Source: Schistocephalus solidus (lineage: Eukaryota > Platyhelminthes > Cestoda > Diphyllobothriidea > Diphyllobothriidae). From it: a DNA stretch of 64,000 bases. Below, piece by piece: positions 1 to 13,599 of the stretch. Location: assembly GCA_017591395.1 (NCBI GenBank), contig WEDG01011571.1, positions 1 to 64,000 on the forward strand, read 5' to 3'. Positions within the stretch are counted from its first letter, which is position 1. Every line of letters starts with the position of its first letter. The notes below the pieces were generated by a model. It worked only from the letters and a program-made list of their open reading frames with translations, was not told where the DNA came from and searched no databases. Position numbers and translations under genes: made by a program.

Positions 1-9
1 GCCCAAGGG

Positions 10-235
10 CGGCTCCGGCCGCGTGAGCCACCTGCGTCCTCTCCCGCCTCCGGTCTTCTTGACTCTGTCTAGACACCAGGCTCAAGTGGGGGAGGAGGAG
101 AGAGTGCGGTAGATGCAGCGCAGGGCTACTATCACTTAAAACTAATTCACGCGCAAGTCACCGTCCCTGCTCCACCCTTCCATGGAGCATACAGTGGACA
201 TCGTCGGACTACGACAGTCGAACCGTCATGTGGGG
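10..235 (+). repeat. Short interspersed repeat, family A, copy 1
   Basis: This is a ~225-bp repeat whose core (gagagagtgcggtagatgca, then a segment like gcaagtcaccgtccctg, then gtggacatcgtcgg) recurs at 48.5 and 52.1 kb on the same strand and at 40.9 and 53.5 kb on the opposite strand. It has no coding capacity and no recognisable pol III A/B boxes. It is a dispersed non-autonomous element of unknown class. This is the least decayed copy, and it begins at or beyond the left edge of the window. Confidence 0.6.
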
Positions 236-994
236 GGGGTGAATAAATACACATCTCGGAATAGGAGTTGCCCACAGGCCTACCTCAACTATCCGTAAAC
301 AAATAATGCGACCAAAAGACCCCACTCCTAATCGGGAGAAATGAGCCGTCGCCTACCGACTGCAGTGCAGCTGCGGATAAGCAACCATTTTGGAGCAACC
401 GGGCGACAGCTACACACGCGAATACACGAGTACGAATGTTGGACTCAAAGTCGGAGGTGGCAACCCATGCTGCACAGATGGGGCACGTCTTTAACTTTGA
501 CACCGCTGAAATTGTAGGCCGAGGCAGATAAAAGAAGACTGGAGGTCTACAGACGGCTCAGTCAACCGCCACATTAATCTGCTGGCCCCCTATCTGGTTT
601 TAAGAACCTTACTGTCAGGAGACCGTCACGGCATGGAACATCCGGGGCCGCCAACTATCTCTGCGGCCAACGAGGATGAGATTGGACCACACCACAGCGA
701 ACCCCCGGCTGCTGCGGTATCACAAGGGGTCAGCAGGTGTGACGGCGACCGGGGTGGGACGTAGTGGAAGCCCGCGGCCGACAGTAGCTGACGCGGCAGA
801 ACGGGCGATCGGCGGGGTGAGGACACCTGAGACACAAGGGGGACGCAGCGCAGAGCCAGTGTTGGCAGGCCAGGAGCGATGCGAACAGTGGCGTATAATG
901 GGAGGTGAGAGCATGATTCTCCAGTCCCTGAAGATAGGTAGACGAAACAACTGCTCGAAACGTCAGACAACCAATATACCCCTCCCGGTGAATG
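236..994. other. No recognised gene
   Basis: Non-coding sequence between a short interspersed repeat and the CTT microsatellite. Short open frames are present but show no family resemblance or splice context. Nothing else is supported here. Confidence 0.5.
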
Positions 995-1147
995 CTTCTT
1001 CTTCTTCTTCTTCTTCTTCTTCTTCTTCTTCTTCTTCTTCTTCTTCTTCTTCTTCTTCTTCTTCTTCTTCTTCTTCTTCTTCTTCTTCTTCTTCTTCTTC
1101 TTCTTCTTCTTCTTCTTCTCTTCTTCTTCTTCTTCTTCTTCTTCTTC

Positions 1148-1178
<31 letters not shown>

Positions 1179-1380
1179 CTTCTTCTTCTTCTTCTTCTTC
1201 TTCTCTCTTCTTCTTCTTCTTCCTTCTTCTTCTTCCTTCTTCTTCTTCTTCTTCTTCTTCTTCTTCTTCTTCTTCTTCTTCTTCTTCTTCTTCTTCTTCT
1301 TCTTCTTCTTCTTCTTCTTCTTCTTCTTCTTCTTCTTCTTCTTCTTCTTCTTCTTCTTCTTCTTCTTCTTCTTCTTCTTC
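995..1380. repeat. (CTT)n microsatellite, about 386 bp
   Basis: This is an almost uninterrupted run of about 128 CTT/AAG trinucleotides. Single-base slips near 1118, 1147, 1203, 1221 and 1234 split it into a few blocks. All the long poly-Ser, poly-Leu, poly-Phe, poly-Arg, poly-Glu and poly-Lys reading frames around it are products of the repeat, not genes. As a long homopurine/homopyrimidine tract it could form triplex DNA. Its length may also be imprecise in the assembly. Confidence 0.97.
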
Positions 1381-4300
1381 TGACTTCCGACGTGAGAATC
1401 GCATTTTCTATACTATTAGTAAACATCTGGTACCCCTACTTTAAAAACTCTCTTCATCTCCCAGGATTCGCACCGTAGAATAACCCACGCATAGCCACCA
1501 CCAAGTGCCCTTTTCAAATTTTATTACTTGAAAGAAGCCGACTTTAGTCATTACAGAAAGGATAGTACGCTAGATACCAGACTTAACTTATCATGTTCTG
1601 TTCACCTTGAAACCACACCTACGTGGACAAATTAAGGCACATATTATCGCCAAAAAGCCATAATTCAGAGCCTGGTAACTTTTCGCCGAATGAGTCTGCT
1701 ACTACCACATATAAAATATCTTCCCCCCTACTTCAAAGGTCCTGGTCTGAAGGACTGTGCTACTATGTACCGTGATCCATCGTAGTCCAACACCAGTCGG
1801 ACGCATGCTGCGGCCAGGTATCATCTCCTTCGGTATTACCTTATGTGGTAAACCAACAAAGGAGCCCAATGGGACATCCAGGAATGGAAGGGGGTTGTGC
1901 TAGTAGAGAATGCATGTACTAATTGGGACCGCAGTTGCAAATTCCTTCAACACCACCTGGTCCCTCGGATTGGTACCGTTAAAAGTAAGTAACAGTGAAC
2001 AGAAGTTAAGTAAGAAATCACAAAATTCTGCTTAGTGTTGAGTTTGGCTGAAGGTACTGCCTTAAGTAAATAGGCTAGTTAAATGTACAGCCTGCTGAAA
2101 CATAATAGTTTGGCAACCTCCTCTGTCATAAATTTCAGGTAAATGCGATCTCAATCCGGCTAATTGGAAAATAATGGAGGGAGCAGTAGATTGGCTTCCT
2201 AGGCCATCGTTGAGCAGCGCGATTGCATGGTGAATTCAGTGAAGCAGAGGAATTTCATTACACTCTAGAGTAGGACGCGGAAATGGGAACCCTCTTCTGC
2301 ATAATACAAGTGGCCTTGCACTAAGTTCTAGGGAGATTAAGATTAGATCTAAGGCTATGACTAGGCTTAGGGTTCACGTTAGGGTTGGAGTAATATTTTA
2401 GGTCAGGGCACGGGAATAGACACACCCAGCGCCAGGCCACTTGTAATGCGGAGATTTCCTATTCCCGTTTCTTACTCACTGTTGTCTAGTATTTGAATAG
2501 GCAGAATCATAAAGGTAGGAACCTTATCACTTGTGTTTGCTCGGAACTTTGGTGAATGTTCTGGTTGGCCTAAGGAAAATATTTTACTGACCAGTGAAGA
2601 TGTCTTAAGCCCGACAGAACCCGAGGTGGAGGAAACAATTGCTCTACCAAAATTCGTGGTCTAACAACCATAATTCGATAAGACGTATCAACCCATAATT
2701 ACAAGAAAACCGCCGAAAGAAAAACCCACAGATCGCTAATAATAGGGTCAAAAATATTATCCTTGACTTACTGTCAGGAAAGGTCTGCCAGTAAATGAAG
2801 GCAGTTCGGTCAGGATTAAGTCAACAAAAATGTGACCGGATCGTCCACTTATTTGCGTCTTCTAACCAACAGCAGCAAAATTTCTAACAACTGAAAAGGA
2901 GTCGCTGTCGAAAAATTGAAAGCTCTTGTTGAACAGAAGCACCTGAAAAGCACACCAGACTCCCAAAAATTTCACAGAACATTAATGCTGTAAACTTCAA
3001 GTTTCTTCGAGTTTCCCTGTTGTTTTCTGTGAGATGTCAGATGCCCAGGTCACAGAATCTAACCTATTCCCGGAAGGAATATTTTAACGCGTGCCGAATA
3101 CCAAAGTTTAGATTCATATGGACCAGCAGCCGATGATACAGCAACTTCCCCGCCTGATGTTTTTTGGGGTCAGTTCAACGTACTTATCTAAATCAAACTG
3201 GGGGAAGTCGTAGCAAAAAATTAGAGCTGCAGCCACTAGTGAACGAAATAGGAGTTACACACAAGCAGGATTGCTCCTTGTTTGAGCAATAAGGCAGACT
3301 GTATTGCATCGCAACATATGCCAATCAGAGCCATATTTAGATATTTCTGTGGACCGAGACATCTCGCTGTGGTTACAGTCGGGATGTTCCAGCATCCCAC
3401 GACCCGTCTCGGAAAAGAACATTTCTCACTCGTTGTGGTGTAAATAACTTGAGGGGACACTCGCAAAGGTATTCTTCGCGAAGAACTGAAAGAAATTATC
3501 AACTAGGAAGGCGCAATATAATTACTGCAGAATGCAGCTTGTTTCTACCATGCGCTCATGCCGAGCCTTTTTAAACCGAAAGAAGGAGAATTCGGTTAGT
3601 TAAGTGGGTTGTGTGTAATATTGGTGCATGCCCAACGGAAAGTTTGGTGGCGCCATTCAGAGTCCATTCAAGCAATTAATACGCTTGCTGCTCACAGGAT
3701 CTCCAGGTCTGGATTGCAATCATAAGCTATGGCATTACAGATACCCCAACAACGTTAAAGAAACGGCCTTGGTATTAAAGCTCAGCTTGGTTACGTAGAA
3801 TCCTGAGGCTGGGTTTTTAGCTACATTGTAGCAATGAACAAAAAGTCTTAGCAATTTCTTGTCAAGCCTCCAGCTAAGATCTGCGCTGCCAGTATGGTAA
3901 ATCCTTACGTAAATTATACAACTGACTGCCGGCTGGCAGCTTGTGAATAGTAGGCGGTTATCCCGCAGTGGCTGATGGACTCCGGCCCAACCATGCATAT
4001 CAAATTTCGATCTGCACCTGTAGACCCTCGAATTTACTGATCAGCTCCAGGTTACGACTTAAAAAGCTACAACCTCCCACTCACTGAAAACTGGTGTATG
4101 CCAGTAACGTTGGCTTCGGATTCCCTTGGAACCGAACCTTCCGTTGGTTAGTTATCCAGCGGCGTTTATCATTTGCTTGAACCTCACCGACTACCGTTTG
4201 CATTTTTTTAAATGCCACACATACCTGCCGTCTACTTTTCATGCACATTAGAATGTTCACGCTGCAAATTTACTTTTTTACACCTAACCTTCACGAAATA

Positions 4301-7300
4301 CTTTTGCCTGCGTCCTAAGGCCCCACACGCATAACCCCTACCGCCGAAATTCCCTTACGTACGCTCCACGGGTTATTTGTTGCTAATCTCGAATACATAC
4401 CATATCCTTGCCTAGTTCAACTACATTACCATTTAACTTAGTGGCTTTCACATTTGTATGCATTGTATTCGTTAATTAATTATTTACCCGCATGCGGATT
4501 GCTAGCAGTTGGGACTTCATTGCCAACATTGCTGATTAGTTAAAGGCTAACTTAAAACACGCCTCTTCAATTTGATAGCTGAAAGCATGATCTACCCGCA
4601 CATTCAGTAGTGGTTGCGATACTGAATCTAGCGTCGGTCTATCCACGTTCTTCCAGATAAATGCACAACGTAATTCGTGCAAGTCAGTGTTTTTTTGCGC
4701 GAATAGGTCACCAGTTTTTTTTCGGCTGGGAGTTATTGCAAAGATGCGGGATTTCGTCATTGATTCAGTATCCCATAGTTGTAGAAAACTATTAATCCCG
4801 AAAACATGTCAAATTTGAAGCAAGCATTTGACTATTTTCAGTTTGTGCAAACAATTTACTCATAGTTTGCGTTTGCTGTTTGAGCTCACTATCTACGCAG
4901 AAGCAGAGCAAAATGAATTAAATTACAGCACAAATGGGCGAACTGTAAAACAAATTAGCATGTATTTATTTTATCTATAGTACGCAGTTTTCGGAAGGTA
5001 TCTTTTTTGAACATTTGTGTGAAGCAGGCACAAACGATTTTTATCAAAAATACCATTTACGATTGATGCAGGCTATCACCGGTCATTCCTGCGTCTGAAC
5101 TACACAAAGACCGTCAAAATGCAAATTTTTGGGCCTACACTAAAAACGGGCTTGGTTTAGCAGCGCCATGTGTCCTAACTAACAATAATCTAGGATTTCT
5201 TGGTATCTAGCTGCCTCCAAATTTGATTCAACTGTGTGGAGGCTGCTACTCATGTACTTTGCAAAATAGGCACCGACGTAAAAAAATGTAAAAGAAGTAC
5301 CGGAAAATAGAAAAAAGGCGAGATTCACCAAAAATGCCTCATAGGTAGAAGAGGACATAATATACCTATTTTTATTTCTTTGAAATGGCGAAATAAGATC
5401 CGTTAGGCATTTGGTGTGGGGTTCACGAAAAATAATGAAACATTTATTTCCATAAGCAAAAAATCAGTGCATCGCTGAAAACCATTGCCAGAGACAGTTT
5501 GAATCAATATTACGATAAAATTTGCCTAAACGTCCGCAGTAGACACTCGAACAGTGATTCCCATTTTCACTTCAAATACGATTTGACAGCGGAAAAATTA
5601 ATATTTTATTTAATAAATTTTAAATGCCATATTTTATATCCCCATTCAATTGAAGTCCCTGTACTATCCGATCGTCTTTAAAACCCTCTGCTGGTGTCTT
5701 AAATACCTCCGATGAGGTCTTTCTGAAGGCAGATGCAGAAGGGCTAACGTTCAGAATATCCAGCGTTAGTTCCTAGAAAACCTTCTTATTCAAAAAAGTT
5801 TAAGATTAATTTATGTAATTTACCTTCCAGCCAAGCGCATTAGGTCAGTGTGAAAAGCCAGCGAAAACAGTGATTTGCCATTCATAACGTTTATACACTG
5901 CATCCAATTCACTGTACAAAATCATTTACACTTACACTGGACACTCTACGTCCACTGAAGTCGTACTACTTTCGCAGCATCACTATTTAACGAACTAGGG
6001 TACAGATATATATTTTTAAATGCTCCCAATACATGCAATGCATCAAATTTTTGGAAGGCTTCAGCGTTGTTTCGCAAGGGCCTCTCGCAACTTTCCCGGG
6101 TTTTTGACGTTAATAAAAAGCAGCTCACGTCCAGTTGCTTCGCAGTGAACCTTCAGAAGTCGGCTGAACCCGTAATCTATAAAAGTGAAATTTTCCTTTA
6201 GCTTGCTTTACGGGTGTCAGAACGATCTTGAATTCCCTTGATTCACCCAACGATTATCCATTTTCTGGAAACTTGCATTCACATTAAGCTGCTATTATAG
6301 ACGTAAGTAGTGTAGGTGAAACGACAAATCGTAATTGGCAATCAAAAACTTGCCTACATTAATTGACACTGTCCTTAAATGCTACTGTAAAGTTTGCTTT
6401 TCTCGTCTAACAAACAGTATTGTAGAGTATTCTGGCTAAAATGTCTAGGGTTGGTAGATTGACCCCGTGCCGGGACAAAATAGTATTGCCTTTATTTAGT
6501 ATATTTTATAATTCAAGGCAGGGTTAGTTTTACTTTGAATTCGTTCACTAGGTGCAGTACGTTATAAGAGGTTTTAGTGATCAAACTCCGTGTGCATGAC
6601 GAACACTGAACTTCTCGCGATCACATGCAGTGTGCACCACTGGCTGTATGGTCCCCGCCAATCCTGGCTGTCCAAATCGACCAATCATATTCAAGGCCGA
6701 CTTGCACAGGACCATGCTGGATGCCCTAGGACGAATCCGCGCCGTCTCACAATTGGGCACCACTCTCGCGGCGGTCGGTCGTGCCTTCGTCCGGTGACAA
6801 CGTTCCACTTATTCTCTCCTCATACGGAACCGGGCCTGAGGGTCGTAGCGGCTAGGTTTGCCATAACAACGTACACTGACGCGATGAGATTTTTTCAACA
6901 GGCGTTTGTCTTATCCAATTTTACTTGTTTCATACGCTAAACGTACATATTTTGGCTAATGAGCCAGAAATAGCCATTTCAGTCTCTATTGTCTTTTTCG
7001 GCATTGTTCATCTGCCTTTAATACTACTACTAGCCGCTTTGTGGCTGCTGGTGGCACTCGAGACCGAACCCCAAGACAGCATGGGACGAGTGAGCTTCGT
7101 TAACGATCGGTGAGCATTCGACAACGTAGTTCACTTTGTTGTTGGCCTTCCCCTCACACACATTAACTTTGGCTGGGTTCAGCACTTTGCTTGAATTTTC
7201 CCAGTTTGTCTACGTGCTTTATTCTCCGTACCAGAAGGACCAATATGTAGGATGATTCCTTCCGATACCTTCTTTTTGGGCAGCCCCTTTCAACTGTTGA

Positions 7301-7780
7301 GGAACAGAAAGCTCTATGTTTTCTCATTTCCTCATCGCTCAAACCATCTTCATAGAGTCTAAAGGCAGGTAAAAGCGTGATACAGGCGTTATATGCTTTG
7401 AGGCGAGAATTTGTGAAGATTGCTAAGGAATTGATCAGAAAAACGTACGACCTATTCGTTCGGTCTCGCTCTGAGGATGCCATTCGGGCCTAGCTTTCGT
7501 GGTTTAAATCGATTATCGTTGGTTGGAAAGAGCCTGGTATCTTCTCTTCTATTGGAACGCCACAGAAAACTGGGATTTAGTTAATGAGCGGTTGTTGAAT
7601 TTACTGAAGTTTTTCTGTCTGTTATCAAAGCCTAGGATATAAAACAAACCGCAGTGTTCGAAATGCGATCTAAAATAAAGATAAAAAAGAAAGGAAGGCT
7701 TTGTAATAAGTATTGAGGAACGAACGGCACTGCACACTTTCAAGCGTACAAAGTTCAAAGGAAGAAAGTAAAAGGCTAGA
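1381..7780. other. AT-rich DNA without recognised genes
   Basis: About 6.4 kb without any protein family, splice-consistent exon or RNA gene that I recognise. Open frames are short and unrelated to known motifs. The segment resembles the inter-element filler elsewhere in the window and is probably old, decayed repeat or intergenic DNA. Confidence 0.45.
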
Positions 7781-7799
7781 TTTTTAAAAGACAGCGGAT

Positions 7800-9600
7800 T
7801 TCAAGTGTGATTTGCTCAGTAGAGCAGTTAAAAATCCCAAATGCTCATCAAAAACTTAAGAAAGAGCACGTTTAAACGGAACCGATTCCTATTACGAGGA
7901 AGGATGAAGGGTTCGGGATATCGGTAAGATAAGCAAAGATGTGCATTTTTATCCGTTCTTTCAGTTAGTTTTTACCTGCGAAGCCGTTTTCGTTCCACAT
8001 AGTTATGAGGCCACGGAAACGCCAAGTATTCGGGATATTTTGTTTCGAGAAGAGGTGATTGCTAAAAAAGTAAAAAAATGAAGGAAAGTAAATCTAACGG
8101 CCCGGATGACATTTCAGCAAAGATGCTCTTCAAACCTGCTCAAGATCTGGTCAAACTGCTATCCGTGCTGCAACAGAAATCGTTCGATACTGGAAGGCTT
8201 CCCACTGACTGGAATACAACCAATATAACATCATTTCACGAAAACGGTAGTCATGCAATTGCGTCAGTCTGACCTTTATCTTCTGTGAGATTATGGAAAA
8301 GATAATCGAAAAGGAGATAAAAATTTATTTGGAAACCCACAACCTCTTGTCCAAAGCACAATACGGCTTTCGTAGGGGAAGAACGTGCGTAACGAACTTG
8401 CTTTCTACGATGCAAAGCTGAAAAAGCACTTGATGCAAAAGACACTGTGCGTGTGGCCTACACTGATTTCCGGAAGGCATTTGACAGTGTTCCACACCAG
8501 AATCTCCTAAAAGTCGAGAGTAATGGGTTTTGGAAGCAAACTACTTACGTGGATCGAGAATTTCTTCATTGGCCGTTCCCAATTTATCTGTTTGAGGACA
8601 GAGCGATCAAGGCGTACAGTTATAAAGAGTGGTGTCCCACCATACGGTTAATTTCTCGGATCGATTTTCTTTCTCCTGTTCGTTTATAATCGTGTGCAGG
8701 AGTTGGAATGCGAGTGTTTCATGTTTGAGAATGATATAAAAATATGTAAATTCATCCAAAATGGTGCCAACGAAGCCGACTTCAATAAACCTTTTTTGGT
8801 CAACTGGAGGCGTAGTCACGCAGATGGCTCCTGTCCTTCAACTCGAACAGATGTACCCTGCTGGGACTGGAAAATTGAAATCTGGTCCCTTAAAGGCAAC
8901 CCTACTATCTGAATGGAATGCCACTTCGAGAAGCAGAAAGACAGAGAGATCTCTGTATTTGAATGAAAACAAACTAAAGCCTTATACATACCGTTGCAAG
9001 GCGGCTAAAGCCGCAAATTCAATGCTGTACGCCAGCATGCAAGTATTTGCAGTATAAGAAAGCAGATTGCTTTTCCGAAGTCTTCAGTTCGTTTGTAAGG
9101 CTGCATCTTCAATACGTGATCCATGCCTGGAGACCGTGGATGCAGCAGGATTACAAAATTCTGGAAACAGTACAGTGATGAATCGCTAAATTATTCAGAA
9201 TTCAAAGTGAAAGACCATATGAGCTCCACCTAAATAAAATAAATATATATCGTCTGAATTATAGGCAATTGAGCTACCACTTAATACAAACTTTCCGTAT
9301 CACGCGTGGCTTGGGAATGTGCCCTCCTGTGTGATTAATTTTTCAACCTCACCACAACAACTAATATATGGAGTCCTCCTTTTTCAACTACGTGTGACCC
9401 AAGGAAAATTTGATGATGGGAACCATTTTTTCCACCGTGTCCTGGGACCGTGGAATAACCTATCTGAGATGATTCTAATGCTTCAATTTGTGGGGTCATT
9501 CAAACATCAGCTTGACATACATACAATAGACTGCCTAACTCATGAAATGTCTTTATCAGAATGTGAAGTAGTAGCAGGGCACGCATTTTAAGGTGTTATT
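7800..9600 (+). mobile_element. CR1-like LINE fragment (reverse transcriptase), decayed
   Basis: Translations in several frames form one broken non-LTR reverse transcriptase. First comes a linker region (YEATETPSIRDILFREE near 8.0 kb), then the fingers motif SNGPDDISAKML (about 8.09 kb), YGFRRGRTCVTNL (about 8.36 kb) and the palm motif A, YTDFRKAFDSVPH (about 8.46 kb). The thumb/tail follows, with QYKKADCF and FVRPHLEYV near 9.05-9.13 kb and the YELHLNKINIYRL/HLIQTFRI tail to about 9.3 kb. There are many frameshifts and stops, and the YADD region is unrecognisable. The element belongs to the same family as the minus-strand copy at 11.0-13.2 kb. Its 5' end (ORF1 and endonuclease) is missing, as is usual for truncated LINEs. 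Confidence 0.85.
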
Positions 9601-11000
9601 TATGTTTTTTGCATTGAAATGATGCAAAAAAAGCTGTTTAATGATAAAGAGTTCACTTCAGATCGGTTTATTGATGGGAAAACGGGACTACGTGGGGCAA
9701 ATCCGATGTTTCTTGCCATCCAGGAATTTTCCTAAGCTATTTAAACCTATGGATCAACGTATTTTGTTTATCTGCGCAGTACTATGTATGAACATTAATA
9801 TAAGGCGGGAAAATTTGGAATATATCCCTTTGGAGAGCGGAATATTTTGTTTTGTTTTCACGAAAATCAGCGAATGCAGTTTTGACAGATCACATTGTTT
9901 TCAAAAACAAGGGCAGATTCAGTTTAAAAATATGTTTTCAAATTTATGATGTTTTCGTACCAAAACTCTGTAATTAACTTGTGTGAATGTACTTTGTTTT
10001 ACCACAGCGATAATTTGGACGATAAACGCGCATATACACGTGTAAGGGCAAACAAGATTCTAGTTGTTTTAATCGATGACTTTCGGAATAAGAAACAGAG
10101 TGGCAGAAGTTATGAACTAAGTGCTGATTCAACTCCATTTTTGTGTTGCAGCTGGGTGCGCGGAAGCTACATCGGATCTGGATCGGGACACTGTGGAAAT
10201 AGTTCCTTCTGAACCACAACTCTGACTTTAATTATCCTTCCACGACCCCTCCCCTTCTTTCCCCAGTACCGTTAAGCATTTTTTTAAAGCCATCTTTCCT
10301 CGTTTCTACCATCATTGAATTTTTCACAATATACCTTCATTAAAATTATGCCTATTATGTCGTTATCGATATATTAATCTGATGAGATACTGTTTGATTG
10401 AAACCATGGTGAGGAAAGTGAGGGCTAATCTTTCAGGAAATAAGGATCTGCCTGCTTCCACCCTCAGCAAAATCAGGAAGTCACTCACAAAGGAAGAATC
10501 CATTAGTCCATTAGAGTCAATGAACGGCCAGTCTACTAGATGCGAGACGTGAAGACACGCCACCAATTTTCACTGTAACGGCATAAGCGAAGCCGGTCAA
10601 AAAATTTCAGCTTAGTGTTGACTATAACTGAATAAGGAAACTTGAAATGAAAGGGGCAGAATATTGACATTTATCGCAAAATCTTAGTATATATTCGACC
10701 ACTCTCTTCTGCGTTTCAAATCTTAGAACTAGACTGAAAAGTAAGCAAATATATCGAAAAACACTCCAATAGAAACAGAGAAGTGACTTCTTTAATTTTC
10801 TGCGGGAATTGTATCCCTAATTTTCAGCGAAGTTGAAAATCCGGTCAAAAATTACCAGGTTTTCCTCAACTTCACCTTGAAAAAACGTTAAGTATGCCGA
10901 CATTCGACAGCAAAACGTCGAATTAAAGCACTTTTTGAAAAGTTAACTTATAATTGAAAGTTTTTAAACTAATTATGGGCATATATTTTCCCGGATTTTG
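9601..11000. other. No recognised gene
   Basis: AT-rich spacer between two inverted CR1-like LINE copies. There are short open frames with no family resemblance. I see nothing else in it. Confidence 0.4.
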
Positions 11001-11007
11001 ATCAGTT

Positions 11008-13215
11008 CAGCTCTGTATTCAAGGAAAATAGGCTTACGCCTTTGAATTCCCTTTTTGTTACATGAAAATCGCAAGAATTCGAAGCAAGGTAAAGAAGTTA
11101 AAGTCAAGTGAATGCAGGCAGATTTACGATGTAAACTGGTATTGTTAAAGTTAAGAAGTCACATAGTCTTCGTGGTGCTGCAACATATGTACGTCAAGCC
11201 GATGTTTGAATGTATCCACAGACTGGGACATTAAAATCGCATTAGGTAGGTGATTCCACTGTTCCACAACAAGGTTGGTGAAAAAATAGTTTCTCACATC
11301 CAATCTTCCTTGGGGCACGTGTAGTTTGAATGCACAACCTCGGAGATTACTCGTAGTGGCAAGTTATAAAAAGTTATCACACAGGAGGGCGCACTCCATG
11401 ACACGCATGATACGGAAGGTTTGTATCAAGTCTCCGCACAACTGCCTATAACTCAGAGGATCAAGCTTCAGGCGGATCTAAGGATTTGACGGCGCCAAGC
11501 AGTGCCAAATCAATAAACCTATTTATTTATTTATCTCATATGGCAGTTCACCTTGACCTCTTACTAATTTTGTCGCTCGCCGCTGCACCCTTCTGAGCAG
11601 GTTGTAGTCCTGCTGGGTAAACAGTCGCCAGGATTGGATCGCATCTTCAAGATGTGGCCCTAAAAAAGTACCAAAAGAAAACTTTGAATGCCCGCTTGAT
11701 ATCGCACAGCATTGACTTAGCGGATATAGCCGCCTTGCAACATTGCATAGAAGGATTCAGGTTGTCTGTAATCCAAACGCCAAGATCCTTCTGCGTTTCT
11801 GCTTCTCGGAATGGCAACCCATTCAAATAGTAGGATCGCATATCCGTGACCTGATTTCGATTTCCCTGACGTAGCAGGGCGCATTTGTTTGAGTTGGAGG
11901 ACAAGAGTCATCTGCGGGACCACACGTCCAATTGACGAAATTGTTTTAGAACTCGTCTCCATCAGCAGTATTGTGGATGACTTTCCAGATTTTTATATCG
12001 TCTGCAAACATAGCAAAGTCCCAGTTCAATTCCTGTGCACAATCATTGATGAACAAGAGAAATAAGATCAGTCTGAGCACTGAACCTTGTGGGACTCCGC
12101 TATCAATGACTGTGCGCTTTTATAGCGCTCCACCTACGCAGATCAATTGCGAACGACCAACGAGAAAATTCTCGATCCACCTAAGACGTTTGCCTCCAAT
12201 ATCCAACATTCACAACTTCTAAAGGAGACGCTGGTGCGGAACACTATCAAAGGCCTTCTAGAAATCAATGTAGGCCACATGCACAGTGTCTTTTGCATCA
12301 ATTGCTTTTGTCCAGCTTTGTATCGGTTCAAGTAAGTTCGTAACACACGATATTCCGCTACCAAAACCGTATTATGCATTAGATGAGGTTATGGGTTTCT
12401 AAATAAATCATTAATTCCTTTTTGACAACCTTCTTCATAACCTTGCAACAGATTGAGGTCAGGCTGACAGGCCTGTAGTTTGCAGTAAGTGCACGACTAC
12501 CACTTTTGTGAAGCGGTGTAATGTGGACTGTTTTCCAGTCGGTAACTTTAATTCTTGTATCGAACGATTACTGGCACAGAAAGAATAGCGGTTTGGCCAG
12601 CTCTCGAGCAAGTTCAAGTAACAGCTTTGCTGAAATCTTGTCCAGGACAGTGGATTTGCATGCCTTTAGACTTTTTAGTTCTTTAAAGACCGTCTCTTCT
12701 CGAAAGAGCATATCCTGAATAAATGGCACTCCAATAGTCTCGTAACTAGATGGAATAAAAACAGCTTCTCTGTTGAAAACCGAGTGAATGATCTGCAAAA
12801 TGTGTTTGGCTTTGTTTCTAATTTCTGATATATTGGAACCGTCATCATTTCTCATAACAGGAATCGGGTTCCTCTTACATGTGCTTTTTCGAAAAAATAG
12901 CTGTAGAGCACTTTGAGATTACGAACTGCTCGCTGGAGCAAATCCGTCTCGTTATCCTGTCGTCTTTTGAAGATCAAGATTTTAGCCTTGTTCCTTTGAA
13001 TTTTGTATGCTTGAAAGGCTAAATTTTCATTCGATCGGCAAAATTTCTTCCAAAACCTTAATTTCTTGTAAATTTGTCTTTTTTAAATCTCTTGTTACTC
13101 ACTGTGGTCTGTAAGTATCCTTAGGTTTGATGATGGATAATGAAATTGTATTAGATTCAACAACCATTTCCCAAATAAATTCTAGTCCACAGTGACGTTA
13201 CCGGACAAGAGAAGA
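11008..13215 (-). mobile_element. CR1-like LINE fragment (reverse transcriptase), inverted copy
   Basis: Reading the minus strand from about 13.2 kb down gives a linker with LLQRAVRNLKVLYSYF, then SYETIGVPFIQDMLFREE (about 12.75 kb) and the fingers segment KISAKLLLELARELAKPLF (about 12.6 kb). NYRPVSLTSICCK (about 12.47 kb) and the tail region AETQKDLGVWITDNLNPS (about 11.78 kb) follow. The 3' end carries the signature caaaggcgtaagcctatttt (reverse complement near 11.02-11.05 kb). The same signature ends the plus-strand tail at 18.88 kb, so both belong to one family. Stops and frameshifts show it is dead. The 5' half is absent. Confidence 0.85.
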
Positions 13216-13599
13216 GCCCAGGCTATTCGTGATGCCTTAGCTCTCATTTTGCAAAATTCTCCTCGCTAAAGTTTGTACATGGTTTCATTTATTGCAAATT
13301 TATTAATTTATTGCCAGTTAATAGGCAAGGTCAAAAAATATACAGTTGAGGGTCGAAATGACAGCGAAAAAAACTCCTGATCGTTGTTTCAAGTGTTTTC
13401 AGGAGAAAAAACTGCAGCTTATTGATTAAAGTTCAGGACAGGGAGCGTTGACACAGGTGCCCGGTGAAGTACTCCTCCTTTCCGAGTTATGGATCCGGTA
13501 TGCTGCACCAGCAGGTATTTCGGCAAACGGATGTTCACTGTTGACTGCGGAATAAGTTGATGAAGGTCTGCAGAGCCAGCAATATTGCCCTCAGCATGA

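Noticed and set aside
626..1444. Long poly-Arg, poly-Ser, poly-Leu, poly-Glu and poly-Lys reading frames on both strands
   Set aside because: They are all translations of the CTT microsatellite and change identity with the frame; no flanking coding context.
2350..2400. Two TTAGGG hexamers in ggcttagggttcacgttagggttgg
   Set aside because: Only two spaced hexamers; too few to call an interstitial telomere.
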